This document shows positions 52,135 to 63,198 of a DNA stretch of 64,000 nucleotides, one piece after another. The stretch spans positions 5,108,834-5,172,833 of the forward strand of contig JAQFVV010006270.1 in assembly GCA_028023455.1 (NCBI GenBank), in the 5' to 3' direction. This DNA comes from Epiperipatus broadwayi. Taxonomy: Eukaryota > Onychophora > Udeonychophora > Euonychophora > Peripatidae. How positions within the stretch are numbered: the first letter of the stretch is position 1; the number at the start of each line of letters is the position of its first letter. The notes under the pieces were generated by a model. The model had not been told where the DNA came from. It saw only the letters and a program-made list of their open reading frames with translations, and did not search any database. Position numbers and translations under genes: made by a program.

Positions 52135-52640
52135 ATGATCATTATTTTTTATGCTTACACACCTAGTCTAATCAATGTATGGAGAGTTTGTCGCAATTTT
52201 AACAGCTTGTGTAAGCATAGGAAATAGTGATCACGTGATATTTAGTAATTCAATCTCATTTCTGACCATGGGACGATAGTGAATATGCTTATTAAATATC
52301 CAAAGACACCAAAATGTATAGGTACTTAGCTAGATTCAGATCTATATGATTATACAAACAAATTAGCTTAAATTGAAAGCAGTACCTGTTTTCATTTTGG
52401 ATTCTAGTTAACTAAAAAGGTAAAAGGTACCTGCTGGAAGGTTTCATTAGATCACAAGATCTAAGTGTTGTGCTCTCAGATCCAAGGTTTCTTACTAAAA
52501 TCCACAAGTTAGAAAACTAGTGTGGAGATATTGGATGAGTAGGCACTAGATAGAGATTTTATAAATAAACTTTTTGCATCCATTGATTACTATGGCTTGC
52601 ACTGGGTGGCACTACTGTATGGTGAGTTTGTCATTTTGAT
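52135..52640 (+). mobile_element. Family A monomer with flanking partial monomer
   Basis: One near-complete unit runs from AACAGCTTGTGTAAGCATAG (52200) to ACTGTATGGTGAGTTTGTC. It is preceded by the tail of another unit (GTATGGAGAGTTTGTCGC, 52178). The ribozyme site near 52490-52530 is degenerate (ACTAAAA, then GAAAACTAGTG). It lies immediately left of the 417-bp array. Confidence 0.65.
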
Positions 52641-52660
52641 ATATTTTTAATAATGTTTAT

Positions 52661-52671
52661 TTTTAATACTT
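52661..52671. repeat. Target-site duplication, left of the 417-bp array
   Basis: TTTTAATACTT, identical to 54436-54446. The array starts with ATGCACATAGAGAGCG directly after it. Confidence 0.75.
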
Positions 52672-52767
52672 ATGCACATAGAGAGCGTACCAATAGCTCT
52701 AACAAGCTCGTAAATTAACAAGTGCGGTTATGAGAAATATTTAAAATCTCTATCCAGAACACTCTTA

Positions 52768-52812
52768 TCTCCAGACCATGGTTTCGGGCTTATGGCCCAC
52801 TTCAGTGGAGAG
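52768..52812 (-). ncRNA. Hammerhead motif in monomer 1 of the 417-bp array
   Basis: Minus strand: stem I TCTCCA/TGGAGA is a perfect 6 bp. The core strand reads CTGAAGT, where A9 of the consensus is T. Stem II is GGGC/GCCC with loop CATAA, followed by GAAAC and the palindrome ACCATGGT, then C as the cleavage base. The A9 change is expected to reduce or abolish cleavage. Confidence 0.7.
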
Positions 52813-53184
52813 CTAGAATATTCGGACACTAGACCTAAAATATCAACTCAAAAAACCAGCACTTATTTCAAACGTATATTTAAGAAGAAACTCTGAATTT
52901 TTCGGACATGAAAATGTCTTTAAATCCAGCTATCTAACTTAAATAGCTATATGGGACTGAAGTATATTCAGATCTACCATATTCTAATAGGCTCAGCATA
53001 GCCAAAGCCTTAAAGGTAAAATTATAATAATTAATAAAGCAAGTCATATATAACATGACATTACTTTTATGAGCTTGTAATTACAAAAATGCACATAGAG
53101 AGCGTACCAATAGCTCTAACAAGCTCGTAAATTAACAAGTGCGGTTATGAGAAATATTTAAAATCTCTATCCAGAACACTCTTA

Positions 53185-53229
53185 TCTCCAGACCATGGTT
53201 TCGGGCTTATGGCCCACGTCAGTGGAGAG
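53185..53229 (-). ncRNA. Hammerhead motif in monomer 2 of the 417-bp array
   Basis: Same as monomer 1 except that position 7 is C (CTGACGT). Position 7 is free in the consensus, while the A9 to T change is shared. Confidence 0.7.
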
Positions 53230-53601
53230 CTAGAATATTCGGACACTAGACCTAAAATATCAACTCAAAAAACCAGCACTTATTTCAAACGTATATTTAA
53301 GAAGAAACTCTGAATTTTTCGGACATGAAAATGTCTTTAAATCCAGCTATCTAACTTAAATAGCTATATGGGACTGAAGTATATTCAGATCTACCATATT
53401 CTAATAGGCTCAGCATAGCCAAAGCCTTAAAGGTAAAATTATAATAATTAATAAAGCAAGTCATATATAACATGACATTACTTTTATGAGCTTGTAATTA
53501 CAAAAATGCACATAGAGAGCGTACCAATAGCTCTAACAAGCTCGTAAATTAACAAGTGCGGTTATGAGAAATATTTAAAATCTCTATCCAGAACACTCTT
53601 A

Positions 53602-53646
53602 TCTCCAGACCATGGTTTCGGGCTTATGGCCCACGTCAGTGGAGAG
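53602..53646 (-). ncRNA. Hammerhead motif in monomer 3 of the 417-bp array
   Basis: Identical to monomer 2 by eye: CTGACGT, GGGC/GCCC stem II, GAAAC, palindromic stem III. Confidence 0.7.
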
Positions 53647-54234
53647 CTAGAATATTCGGACACTAGACCTAAAATATCAACTCAAAAAACCAGCACTTAT
53701 TTCAAACGTATATTTAAGAAGAAACTCTGAATTTTTCGGACATGAAAATGTCTTTAAATCCAGCTATCTAACTTAAATAGCTATATGGGACTGAAGTATA
53801 TTCAGATCTACCATATTCTAATAGGCTCAGCATAGCCAAAGCCTTAAAGGTAAAATTATAATAATTAATAAAGCAAGTCATATATAACATGACATTACTT
53901 TTATGAGCTTGTAATTTACGAGCTTGTTAGAGCTATTGGTACGCTCTCTATGTGCATTTTTGTAATTACAAGCTCATAAAAGTAATGTCATGTTATATAT
54001 GACTTGCTTTATTAATTATTATAATTTTACCTTTAAGGCTTTGGCTATGCTGAGCCTATTAGAATATGGTAGATCTGAATATACTTCAGTCCCATATAGC
54101 TATTTAAGTTAGATAGCTGGATTTAAAGACATTTTCATGTCCGAAAAATTCAGAGTTTCTTCTTAAATATACGTTTGAAATAAGTGCTGGTTTTTTGAGT
54201 TGATATTTTAGGTCTAGTGTCCGAATATTCTAGC

Positions 54235-54278
54235 TCTCCACTGACGTGGGCCATAAGCCCGAAACCATGGTCTGGAGA
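54235..54278 (+). ncRNA. Hammerhead motif in the inverted copy of the 417-bp array
   Basis: TCTCCA (54235-54240), CTGACGT (54241-54247), stem II, GAAA (54261-54264), palindrome, cleavage C at 54272, then TGGAGA (54273-54278). Same variant as monomers 2 and 3. Confidence 0.7.
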
Positions 54279-54435
54279 TAAGAGTGTTCTGGATAGAGAT
54301 TTTAAATATTTCTCATAACCGCACTTGTTAATTTACGAGCTTGTTAGAGCTATTGGTACGCTCTCTATGTGCATTTTTGTAATTACAAGCTCATAAAAGT
54401 AATGTCATGTTATATATGACTTGCTTTATTAATTA

Positions 54436-54446
54436 TTTTAATACTT
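54436..54446. repeat. Target-site duplication, right of the 417-bp array
   Basis: TTTTAATACTT, identical to 52661-52671. Confidence 0.75.
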
Positions 54447-55500
54447 AAAAAATCTATTATTTATTAGATTTATTACTGTTACTATAATGAAATTAGTATT
54501 TATTTGCATATGCTTAAGTTTACAAAAACTCTGACGAATAGCTATATTTTTAAGTAGATAAAGATAAAATGGTTTTTAAATAGTTCAATGCAGGACAGAA
54601 ATCTTTCCAATTAATATCTCAAAAAACAGTGAAGAAATCATAATAGCAATTGTTGAATAGTAAGAGGTTAAGCTTTTTCCACTTTTGTTATACTTTCTTG
54701 TTGAGAATTAGTAAATATCCTTTGACTGATTCTGATAGAATGGTTAGCTGTTTTAACTATGAAAATGTGTTTTGGGAAAAAAAATTCTAAGACTGTTTAG
54801 ATCTTGAAAATATGTTCAGGATTTACTCATATTAGTTATGAATTCAGGTTGTTGGCATCAAGATTGATATAATACCATTATACTATGTAGTTGCTATATC
54901 TCTGGATAAGAACTTTAAAAGAAAAAATAATACTCACTGCAGGTAAATATTTTTTATTATTGCAAATATATAAACAACATATCTAACTTAATACTTACAT
55001 TATTTATGGATAACAATCCACACTCCGTTTATTATGCTATGATTATGATACTATATGGTATCGAAAGTACTTAGCTTCTAATAATTGTTTTCATATTTCA
55101 AACTCAAACCTGTTTAGTTGTTAAATGTTTTAATATTTGCTTATTCATTAATGTATATTAATTAAATTCATATAAGTATTAATAATTATTATTTCAATTA
55201 CCTTAATATATATTTCTTTTAAACAACAATCTTTACAGCAGCTTAATTTTTTTAAAAACACATCATAAATTTCCTTTTTTTGATGGATAATGGTCAAACA
55301 AATAGCAGTAAGACCTAACTAAAAATAAATAGGTATTTAAACATCACTATTATCTATAAACCTTAATAAATAAATATACATATATGTATATTTTTTGAAA
55401 TATTTAATTAATTAAGTGATATAGTAACACAACTAAATTATATTTTTATAAATCATAATAAATAATTAAAAAATCATATACAACAGCTACATAAATATAT
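54447..55500. other. AT-rich stretch, no gene seen
   Basis: No ORF, repeat family or ribozyme core recognised. Confidence 0.4.
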
Positions 55501-55504
55501 CATT

Positions 55505-55582
55505 AAAAACTAGTCAACTTAGACAATCCCAGTATCAATAATAATCAACAATTTCTAACTGTTGTCAAGCCAACCTCCTTTT

Positions 55583-55620
<38 letters not shown>
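55505..55620. repeat. Family F fragment ending in (TA)n
   Basis: GTCAACTTAGACAATCCCAG and CAAGCCAACCTCCTTTTAAC match the inverted family F copies at 27150-27280 and 36480-36620. A (TA)n run follows. Confidence 0.55.
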
Positions 55621-55623
<3 letters not shown>

Positions 55624-55680
55624 TAATTATATCTTAAAAACTTTTTTCAGCACATAATACATATCTTATAAAATATATAT

Positions 55681-56460
55681 TGAAACAGGCAAAACTCTCC
55701 ATACAGTAGTGCCACTCAGTGCCAACCATGCCAGAAGGCTTACATAAAATCACTATCTAATGCCTACTCATCCGCTACTACTGTATGAAGAGTTTTGCCT
55801 GTTTTAATAACAGATATGTGCTAGCCTAAGAAATGGTAATCATGTGATGTTTAGTGGTTTAACACCAATCCTGCCTAATAGGATAGTGGTAGCTATGGTT
55901 GTTAAAGAGCCAAAGACACCAAAATGTATGGGTACTGATCTGAGTTCAGGGCCATATGACTATATAAGCTATTGAGCTTAGATTGAAAATATTGTGTTTT
56001 CAGTTTTATTCTCATAGTTTTGTATTTAAGTAGAGTTAAAAGGTGGCTGCTGGAGGATTGCATTAGGTCCTAAGATCTAGGTGCAATGCACTCAGATCCA
56101 AAGCTCCTCACTGACAAAGGCCACAAGCTAGAAACTAGTTTGGGGATATTGGATGAGTAGGCATTAGATAGGGATTTTATGCACAAGCCTTCTGGCATCC
56201 ATTGATTACTCTGGTTAGCACTGAGTGGCACTACTGTATGGAGAGTTCTGCCTGTTTTATTAACAGATATGTGCTAGCATAAGAAATGGTGATCATGTGA
56301 TGTTTATTGGTTTAACACCAATCCTGCCTAATAGGATAGTGGTGGCTATGGTTGTTAATGAGCCAAAGACACCAAAATGTATGGGTACTGAAGTGAGTTC
56401 AAACCCATATGACTATATAAGCTATTGATTAAACTAATTAAACAAAAGAATAGAGAGGAA
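55681..56460 (+). mobile_element. Family A tandem array, monomer about 453 bp
   Basis: AACAGATATGTGCTAGC begins at 55809 and again at 56262, a 453-bp period. A short inverted partial copy precedes it (55683-55805). The complete unit includes a ribozyme site at 56111-56146: CTGACAA (G8 lost), GAAACTAGTT (cleavage base changed) and an intact TGGGGA stem I strand. The second unit breaks off near 56440. The order is the same as in the 417-bp array: partial inverted copy, full unit, partial unit. Confidence 0.75.
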
Positions 56461-57883
56461 GGGTCAGTTTAATTTATATTTGAAAGACTAATTGCAGGTA
56501 AAAGGAAAGTACACTGTTGCAATTAAAAGCTTGATGATAATATATGAAAAGATGCAGTACGGAGGGGGATAGTTTAAGGTAAATAGCTATTACCTTTTAT
56601 AATAATTAATACTGGATATTAAACTGTGAAAAAGTATGAATAGTGTGTGTGGTGAAAAGAGCAGCAAGCTGTTTCTTACCCTTCATGAGATGGTGCTGTT
56701 GTGGCATGGAACATTGGGAAGAAAAGACCCATAGAAAAGCTGTTGGAAAAGTTGTAATGATTTTTCTGCTATGAGGGACATCATCCCAGAGATTGAGCCT
56801 CTGTAGGTGCAAACAGCTGGATAAGGCATATAAACAGACTTCACCCGGTCTTATTTTTATTTGTGTACACCTGTTAAGGCTCATGACAATTGTGTATAGT
56901 CAGACAGTGAGTATAAACAGTTTTGTTAGCTATTTACTCAGGTATGAGAATGGTGATGACTGTGGTTGGTGCTTAATCATGGGAGTATTAGAATTTAGTG
57001 GGAAATAGTCCTCCAAGTGATGATTGAATTACGTTAGTAAAATGGGAACTTCAGAAGATATATATTGTGAATAACTGCCGGGTAGTCAGTTGTTAGTAAT
57101 CATCAGAATTACTGAAGAGAAAATTGTGTATAATGTGTTATGTATTGCACCAGGCACACATTGTATGGCCAAGCACAAGATTGCATTAAAGAACCTATGC
57201 CTTAAAATACGTAATGGAGTCATTAAAGGGGTGTATACACTATCTACATAACTTTAAAAGTAAACATGTTATAAAATAAGGGAGAGGGGTCTGTGTATAT
57301 ATCATATACCCACACACACAAGAATAAAGCAAAATAGTTAATGTTACAGATTACAATTCAATGTGTAGGTATATTAGCTATATGCTTATGATAAATTTTT
57401 TAATTTTTTTATTTCATTTTGGAGGGGGGATGGAAGAAACGCTAAGATGTTTGTTTGTAATTTTTATTTAGATATTTTTTTAAAAGTGCTTACCTAATGA
57501 GATTGTAAAAAGATAAAAAATGAAAATGATTAAATGTAACAACATGTTTGTAATTTTGAAATCAAAGTTTTATTAGTAATTTTGAAATCGAAGTTTTATT
57601 AGTTTTTTTCTCTACAAACACATTAAGCATGGGGAAAGGAAATCATTGTCCTACCAGATTTAAGAAAAGCCTAAAGGCATTTTTTTTTAGTAAATAAGTA
57701 ATTTTGATTTTGTTAGATTTTAAATTATTTCAGATAGACAAAAGAATTCATACAAACAATATGCTAATGCAGGTGGAGAGAAATATCTAGATTAATTAAC
57801 AAAATGTATTTGTAACTTCTATTTTGTATAATTGGATTGTAAGAAAATGTTTTCTTATATATTAAATTTTTTTTAATTATTAC
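56461..57883. other. No gene seen
   Basis: Open frames here are short and unrecognised. It contains short G-rich runs and (CA)n near 57305. It flanks the LTR element. Confidence 0.4.
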
Positions 57884-60674
57884 TGTAACCAGACACACCA
57901 CCAATCTCACCCTTTCTTGGTATTATTTCCTGATGAGCATATTGCAGGAAGAAACTATTGGTTGGCATTCCCCAATACAGATGTTACCCCACCTACAACA
58001 ATATTTCCTGCTCATCAGAGGATGTAGCACCATAGAGACTAAAAGCATTTAGAAATTTCTGTGTTTAGTTTCCCAAACGGCACCACTAGATTTCCATCTC
58101 ATTACAACCTTACTAACCATCATCTGGTTATGCCAGACATAGCTCAGGAGGCATGAGATTCTTGTAAATCAGTGCATAAATGGATGAATGATGCAAATGA
58201 AATTGACAAAAGGTATTATTTATTTTGAAACAATAATTTTATTTAATAAAAGTATGACTTATAATGTTCGTAAAGAAGAAGGAAAAGCTTGCTGACAGAT
58301 TCTATACTGGCTGTCTTCATATCCATGTGCACAGTATGGATGTTTTTGTGATTGTTCCTGAGTGGAAATTGTCCTTCTAAATTTGAAGTTCCCTTCATCT
58401 GCATAGTTATGTATCCATGTGTATAGAAATAACTAATTTATTGAAGTATCTAGAAATATTTGTTTTAATCTAGGAATCCCAAAGTATTTGTTTTTATTTT
58501 ACATATCATACAAGTGTGGGATTGAACCACTTATTCATCATATCTGTACGATTTGAAGTCATTATTTGGAAGAGCTTTATTATTACTCTAATATATTAGG
58601 TGTGGGTTTGAACCACTTATTCATCATATCAATGCAGTTTGAAGTCATTATTTGGAAGAGAATTATTATTACTTAATATATTATGTGTGGGTTTGAACAA
58701 CTTATTCATCATTTCAATGCAGTTTGAAGGTATTATTTGGAAGATTTATTATTACATTTCAATGCAGTTTGAGGGCATTATTTGGAAGAGATTTATTATT
58801 ACTTAATATATTCGGTGTGGGTTTGAACCATTTATTTATCATATCAATGCGGTTTAAAGTCATTATTTGGAAGAGATTTATTATTACTTTGAACAACTTA
58901 TTCATCATTTCAATGCAGTTTGAAGGTATTATTTGGAAGATTTATTATTACATTTCAATGCAGTTTGAGGGCATTATTTGGAAGAGATTTATTATTACTT
59001 AATATATTCAGTGTGGGTTTGAACCATTTATTTATCATATCAATGCGGTTTAAAGTCATTATTTGGAAGAGATTTATTATTACTTAATATATTATGTGTA
59101 GGTTTGAACTACTTATTTATCACTTCAATGCAGTTTGAAGTCATTATTTGGAAGAGCTTTATTATTACTTAATATATTAGGTGTGGGTTTGAACCACTTA
59201 TTCATCATATCAATGCGGTTTGAAGTCATTATTTGGAAGAGCTTTATTATTACTTAATATATTAGGTGTGGGTTTAAACCACTTATTCATCATATCAATG
59301 CAGTTTAAAGTCATTATTTGGAAGAGAATTATTATTACTTAATATATTATGTGTAGGTTTGAACTACTTATTTATCACTTCAATGCAGTTTGAAGGCATT
59401 ATTTGGAAGAGATTTATTATTACTTAGTATATTCGGTATGGGTTTGAACCACTTATTCATCATGTCAATGTGGTTTGAAGTCATTATTTGGAAGCATTTT
59501 ATTAATATTTCTTAATTCACATATATAAATATTTCCTTAATTTATGTTGTGTGGTTCCAGAGGCAATTCATTCTATCAAAGTTTGTTTGTAAAATAATAA
59601 CCATCATTCAGAATAAATATTTTATCATTTTGCATTATTTTGATGATCAATCATCCAGAAAACGACATTTTATTAAATCATAAATTATCTTAATAGATGC
59701 ATCTTACAAAATATTTTTATTTCACCTATTACTCCAATGCATTCCATTTTTAAATATATTTCCTTTTTGTATTACTTACAATCAATTAATTTAAAAGTAA
59801 CATTTCATTATATTATATTTTAACTTAAAGACAATTTACAAAATATTTTTTACATATTATAAAAGGCTATAATTTCCCTATGTGAACCTGCATTTGCTGG
59901 CTATTCACTATAAATTTTTCGATCAATAAGGGTGTTCTGAGAGCTCAACAAGTCAATGGTCAGTTCACATGCCTTGATTTTATTTTACTTCATACCTGAA
60001 CAGAGGGCAGAGAAGAGAGAAAAGCTATTTTTGATTACCCAGACATTTGAAGATATATTTTAACCACTTGTTTCTTCATTTAATATTTTATTAATTGCAG
60101 GTTCCTTTTTCTTATTATTCACAGTGATCTAAGCTTTGTTGGGCTAGTAGTCATATAATATTGATTTCACTAATAACAGTCTTGATGCTTTCTAACCATA
60201 TGTCTGCTACAAAAAATCTCTTAAGCAATCTCTACTACCCTATTTATCTTTTCATGCTTTTCTTATCTGTAAGTTGTTTGGATCGATCTAGCACCAATCT
60301 TCTCAGAGGGCCACATATTTATTTCCATTCCTCATTGCCATCTACTTTTGGTGGGAATAAATTCTAATGACTCATCTGTTTTTGAAAAACCTATTGATTT
60401 TTATACCCATGGCAATCCTTTTTTTTATTAACTATTAATTACAGCCTTCTTTTTGATAATCTGTAAACATTAAACTTTTGCAAAATACTACATTTTAACA
60501 ATACTTTTAATATTTTAAAATATTAATTTTTAAATTGCTGTCATCTTTTTATTTCTTTGTTTTAACTTTTATTTTTGAAAACTGTGTCATCTTTTTTTAT
60601 TTTATCTCGATAGCTTTAAATTGGAGGGGGGGTGAGACTTCAAATTATATATGTGAAACAACATGTCTGTTTCA
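57884..60674 (-). repeat. LTR (3' LTR of the gag-bearing element), right border inferred
   Basis: The left border TGTAACCAG is shared with the second LTR at 63199, and about 800 bp can be compared between them (for example TATTGCAGGAAG, CTCAGGAGGC and TTGCTGACAGATTCTATACT). They differ at scattered sites. On the minus strand the LTR would end in GGTTACA. Its start is placed at TGAAACAGAC (60674), just after a G-rich purine-type tract, because that gives TG...CA ends. That border cannot be verified, since the matching part of the other LTR lies outside the window. Confidence 0.6.
58500..59515. repeat. Minisatellite of about 85-bp units inside the LTR
   Basis: At least ten copies of a unit built from GTGTGGGTTTGAACCACTTA, TTCATCATATCAATGCAGTT and TTATTTGGAAGAG, often with ATTATTACTTAATATATT. 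Some units are shortened, so a higher-order pattern (for example 58724-58890 against 58930-59080) is visible. The other LTR enters the same array at 63855-64000. Confidence 0.88.
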
Positions 60675-60686
60675 TTACCCCCCACT
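60675..60686 (-). other. Candidate polypurine tract
   Basis: The minus strand reads GTGGGGGGTAA immediately before the inferred 3' LTR start. Position and composition fit a plus-strand priming tract. This is an inference tied to the unverified LTR border. Confidence 0.35.
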
Positions 60687-63198
60687 AAATTTTGGGATGA
60701 AATTGCCTGGAAATACGATTTCATTCCATACACTATTATTTTATTATTGTTGGGTCTTTAGTTGGGGTGCGATAGGCTGATGAATAGGTAAAATGAGATG
60801 GGAAAAGTGAATATGTGAACTGCAGCCACCAATGTCAGGACAAACAGATGGCCAAGCATGAACTACCAACACAATGCCCCATGACGTCATGTGAAAATAC
60901 CTCATTTTTAAGCACTACCTCTCCTGTACCTAGAGAGAGATCCAAATAAGAAGAGCCAGAAAATATATTTGCCATTGAGCCAGCCCTGCTCATCATCTTG
61001 TGAGTCTTAGGGGCCTATTCTTATGGTCTATTCATGAGACCTATCAATCACTTCTGGACTATTCTAGGAGCTCAACATCCAGGTCTGGATAGTGCCAAGC
61101 ATATACTTTGGAGCATCATGAACACAATGCATCCAAGAAGCCCTGCTCAATCATCCACCCACCTCAACATGAAAAATAAATTCACCCATCACTTCTGCCC
61201 TTTTCCCATACACCTTCTGTCAGCTATCTTAGTTTCATTGTTCCAAGGTGTAACTACATCCAGGTTTGGGAGACTGAGGATCATGATTAGTTCTCCGATG
61301 ATAAATTTCCATGTTTTGAGGTAATGGACTCCTATATTTTCATCTTTGGTCATTTTTCAGGCCAGATATCACCATGGTGGCTTGCTTTTTTATCCACACT
61401 TCTCCATATCTCATCATCACTGTGTGATCTTTTTTATGATATGGGTTGATATGGACTATGAATTTCACCTGTTGAATTTCTTCTTTTTCTCTTCCATGGT
61501 GGTGTTTTATTTTTTGTTGACAATACCATGGCAGTGTTTTATAATTGTTGTAGTATTATGGAGGCAATTTCCTCTTACAATGGATAGCATCTACTCTTGG
61601 CCCATCATCTCTCTTGTATGGAGCTCTATTTGGCACCTTGGACCCTTCTTCTTTATTGGTTGCTGAGATACCACAGTTGTCATATGCTGTTAACAACTCA
61701 GCCACTTGCTCAATGGACCAGTGATCCATCCCAATTAGCATTCTTTCGACATAAGTGGCTCAACCTGAAGATTTGAAGTTCTGATAATGGTATGGGTCCA
61801 CTATCATGGCCCTTAACTTGGCCATTTGTTTTCTGAAGAAGGGTGTGTAAGGTTCACCAGGTGGACATTTTTCCTGGGATACCTTATACTCGATCCCCTC
61901 TTGACAGTCATCACTCCAGTAGCAGCTTACAAGTGCCTTTTTAAGATCATTAAAATTGGTGGGTTGGCTAATCAATGAATCCCACCAGCCTTGAGCTGCA
62001 CGCTCCAAATGGCCGCAGGCTATTGCCAATTTTGCCTCCTTAGGCATTGCAATAATACTGAAGTACTGGTCTAAACTTTTCATGTATTCAATAGGTGCTT
62101 CATGAGGGCTACCTGAAAATCCTTTTATCTTAAGAAATTGGTTCACAATTCCTGGCATATAATTGTCTACTGGCACTTCTTGGTTAATTTTTCTACCATT
62201 TTCTTCTCAAATTTCCTTTGGGACTGTTGCTGTCCCTTCCTTTACTGGCTATGCACAACTGCTTTTATCTTCAATTCTCTCACTTGGGTGGTTAAACTGT
62301 CAACCTGCTCCGGGATTCCTGGATTTGTTCGATTTTCATATCCATAGCTTCACAAATTTGGGTCATCTTGACCTCTTGCTCTATTAGTGACCCTTTAACT
62401 TCATCCATGACCTCTTATTTTATTTTCAATATTTGGTCATTCATCTGTTTAATTATTTGCTCAAACTTTTCATTTTGACTTTCCATTGCTTCTGTGATTT
62501 GTTTTTCTATTATTCGGTTTGCTTCTATTGTTTGCTTCTTATATTCTTCTCTTGTTCCTCTCTTTTTTGATTATCTTCTTCTCATTGTTTGTTATCTTCT
62601 TTTCTTAGTTCATCTCTTTTTTGTTATCTTCTCATTGTTTATCTCTTTTTTGTTTTCTTCTCCTCTTTGTTATCTTTTTCTCTTTGTTCATCTCTTTCTA
62701 TTATCATCTTTTATTATTTCCATCAGCTGGACTAGCATGGAAGCCTCTTTCATTTTCTATGCTTGTTGTTAATCATCTGCTTTGGAATCATAATCTTCTT
62801 GCTTGTCCTTCCTCAGTAAGATTCACTTTACTTTCTGTGTTCATCATCTTTTTTCTTTTTGCTCTGGTTATCATCTATTTGAACTACAATTTCTTTCTTT
62901 GCTATATTTACTCTTTGGCAACTTTTTTATTTTTTTCTTTAATAAGCTTCTCTCTCTTTCCACACCATGGTTCAACTTCATCTCTTTCTCATACCTGTTT
63001 TGTTCTTATTGCCATTTACTTTATTTATCTCTGTTAAATTCCCCTTCCCTTTTTTTCTTTCTGGCTCATTTTGCATCTTCATTCTATGTGCACTATTCAC
63101 ATCTACAGAATCATAATTGCATCTGCCTTGTACATGTCCTTTTCTTTTACTTCTATAGACAGACTAACTAGATTGAGCCTCATGATTAGGGTGACAAA
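60687..63198 (-). mobile_element. Internal region of an LTR retrotransposon, gag only
   Basis: Only about 2.5 kb separates the LTRs. The minus strand holds a Glu/Lys/Gln-rich coiled-coil-coding stretch (about 63000-62350, for example KQITEAMESQNEKFEQIIKQ), then gag (62176-61760) and a further open piece (61741-61556). No protease, RT, RNase H or integrase motif was recognised, so the element looks non-autonomous or internally deleted. The sequence next to the 5' LTR (TTTGTCACCCTAATC) does not start with TGG, so no primer-binding site is called. Confidence 0.65.
61556..62176 (-). pseudogene. Retrotransposon gag (Ty3/Gypsy-type capsid domain)
   Basis: Frame 62176-61760 encodes FLKIKGFSGSPHEAPIEYMK, then AIACGHLERAAQGWWDSLI and FRKQMAKLRAM. 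The AxxxLxGxAxxWW pattern marks the Retrotrans_gag capsid fold. It resumes at 61741 with MLIGMDHWSIEQVAELLTAY, a usual C-terminal helix of such Gags, after a stop near 61757. No CCHC zinc knuckle is visible downstream, either lost or never present. The coiled-coil stretch upstream may belong to the same original protein, but it is interrupted by stops. Confidence 0.7.

Larger units (their letters stand above)
52672..54435 (-). mobile_element. Retrozyme-like array: three 417-bp tandem monomers plus an inverted 1.25-unit copy
   Basis: ATGCACATAGAGAGCGTACC occurs at 52672, 53089 and 53506, giving two exact 417-bp periods. At about 53913 the sequence turns over into an inverted copy (53915-54435) extending about a quarter unit into the next monomer. 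The units look almost identical, the clearest difference being ACTTCAG against ACGTCAG at the ribozyme. There is no ORF. Each monomer carries one hammerhead motif, so the sense strand of the tandem part is minus. The 11-bp flanking duplication shows the whole structure inserted as one piece. Confidence 0.88.

Noticed and set aside
58500-59515. Regular direct repeats considered as a CRISPR array
   Set aside because: The units are contiguous and about 85 bp with no unique spacers, in a eukaryotic LTR. This is a minisatellite.
61201-61330. Possible aspartic protease remnant downstream of gag
   Set aside because: A hydrophobic open stretch exists on the minus strand, but no DTG/DSG active-site motif was seen.
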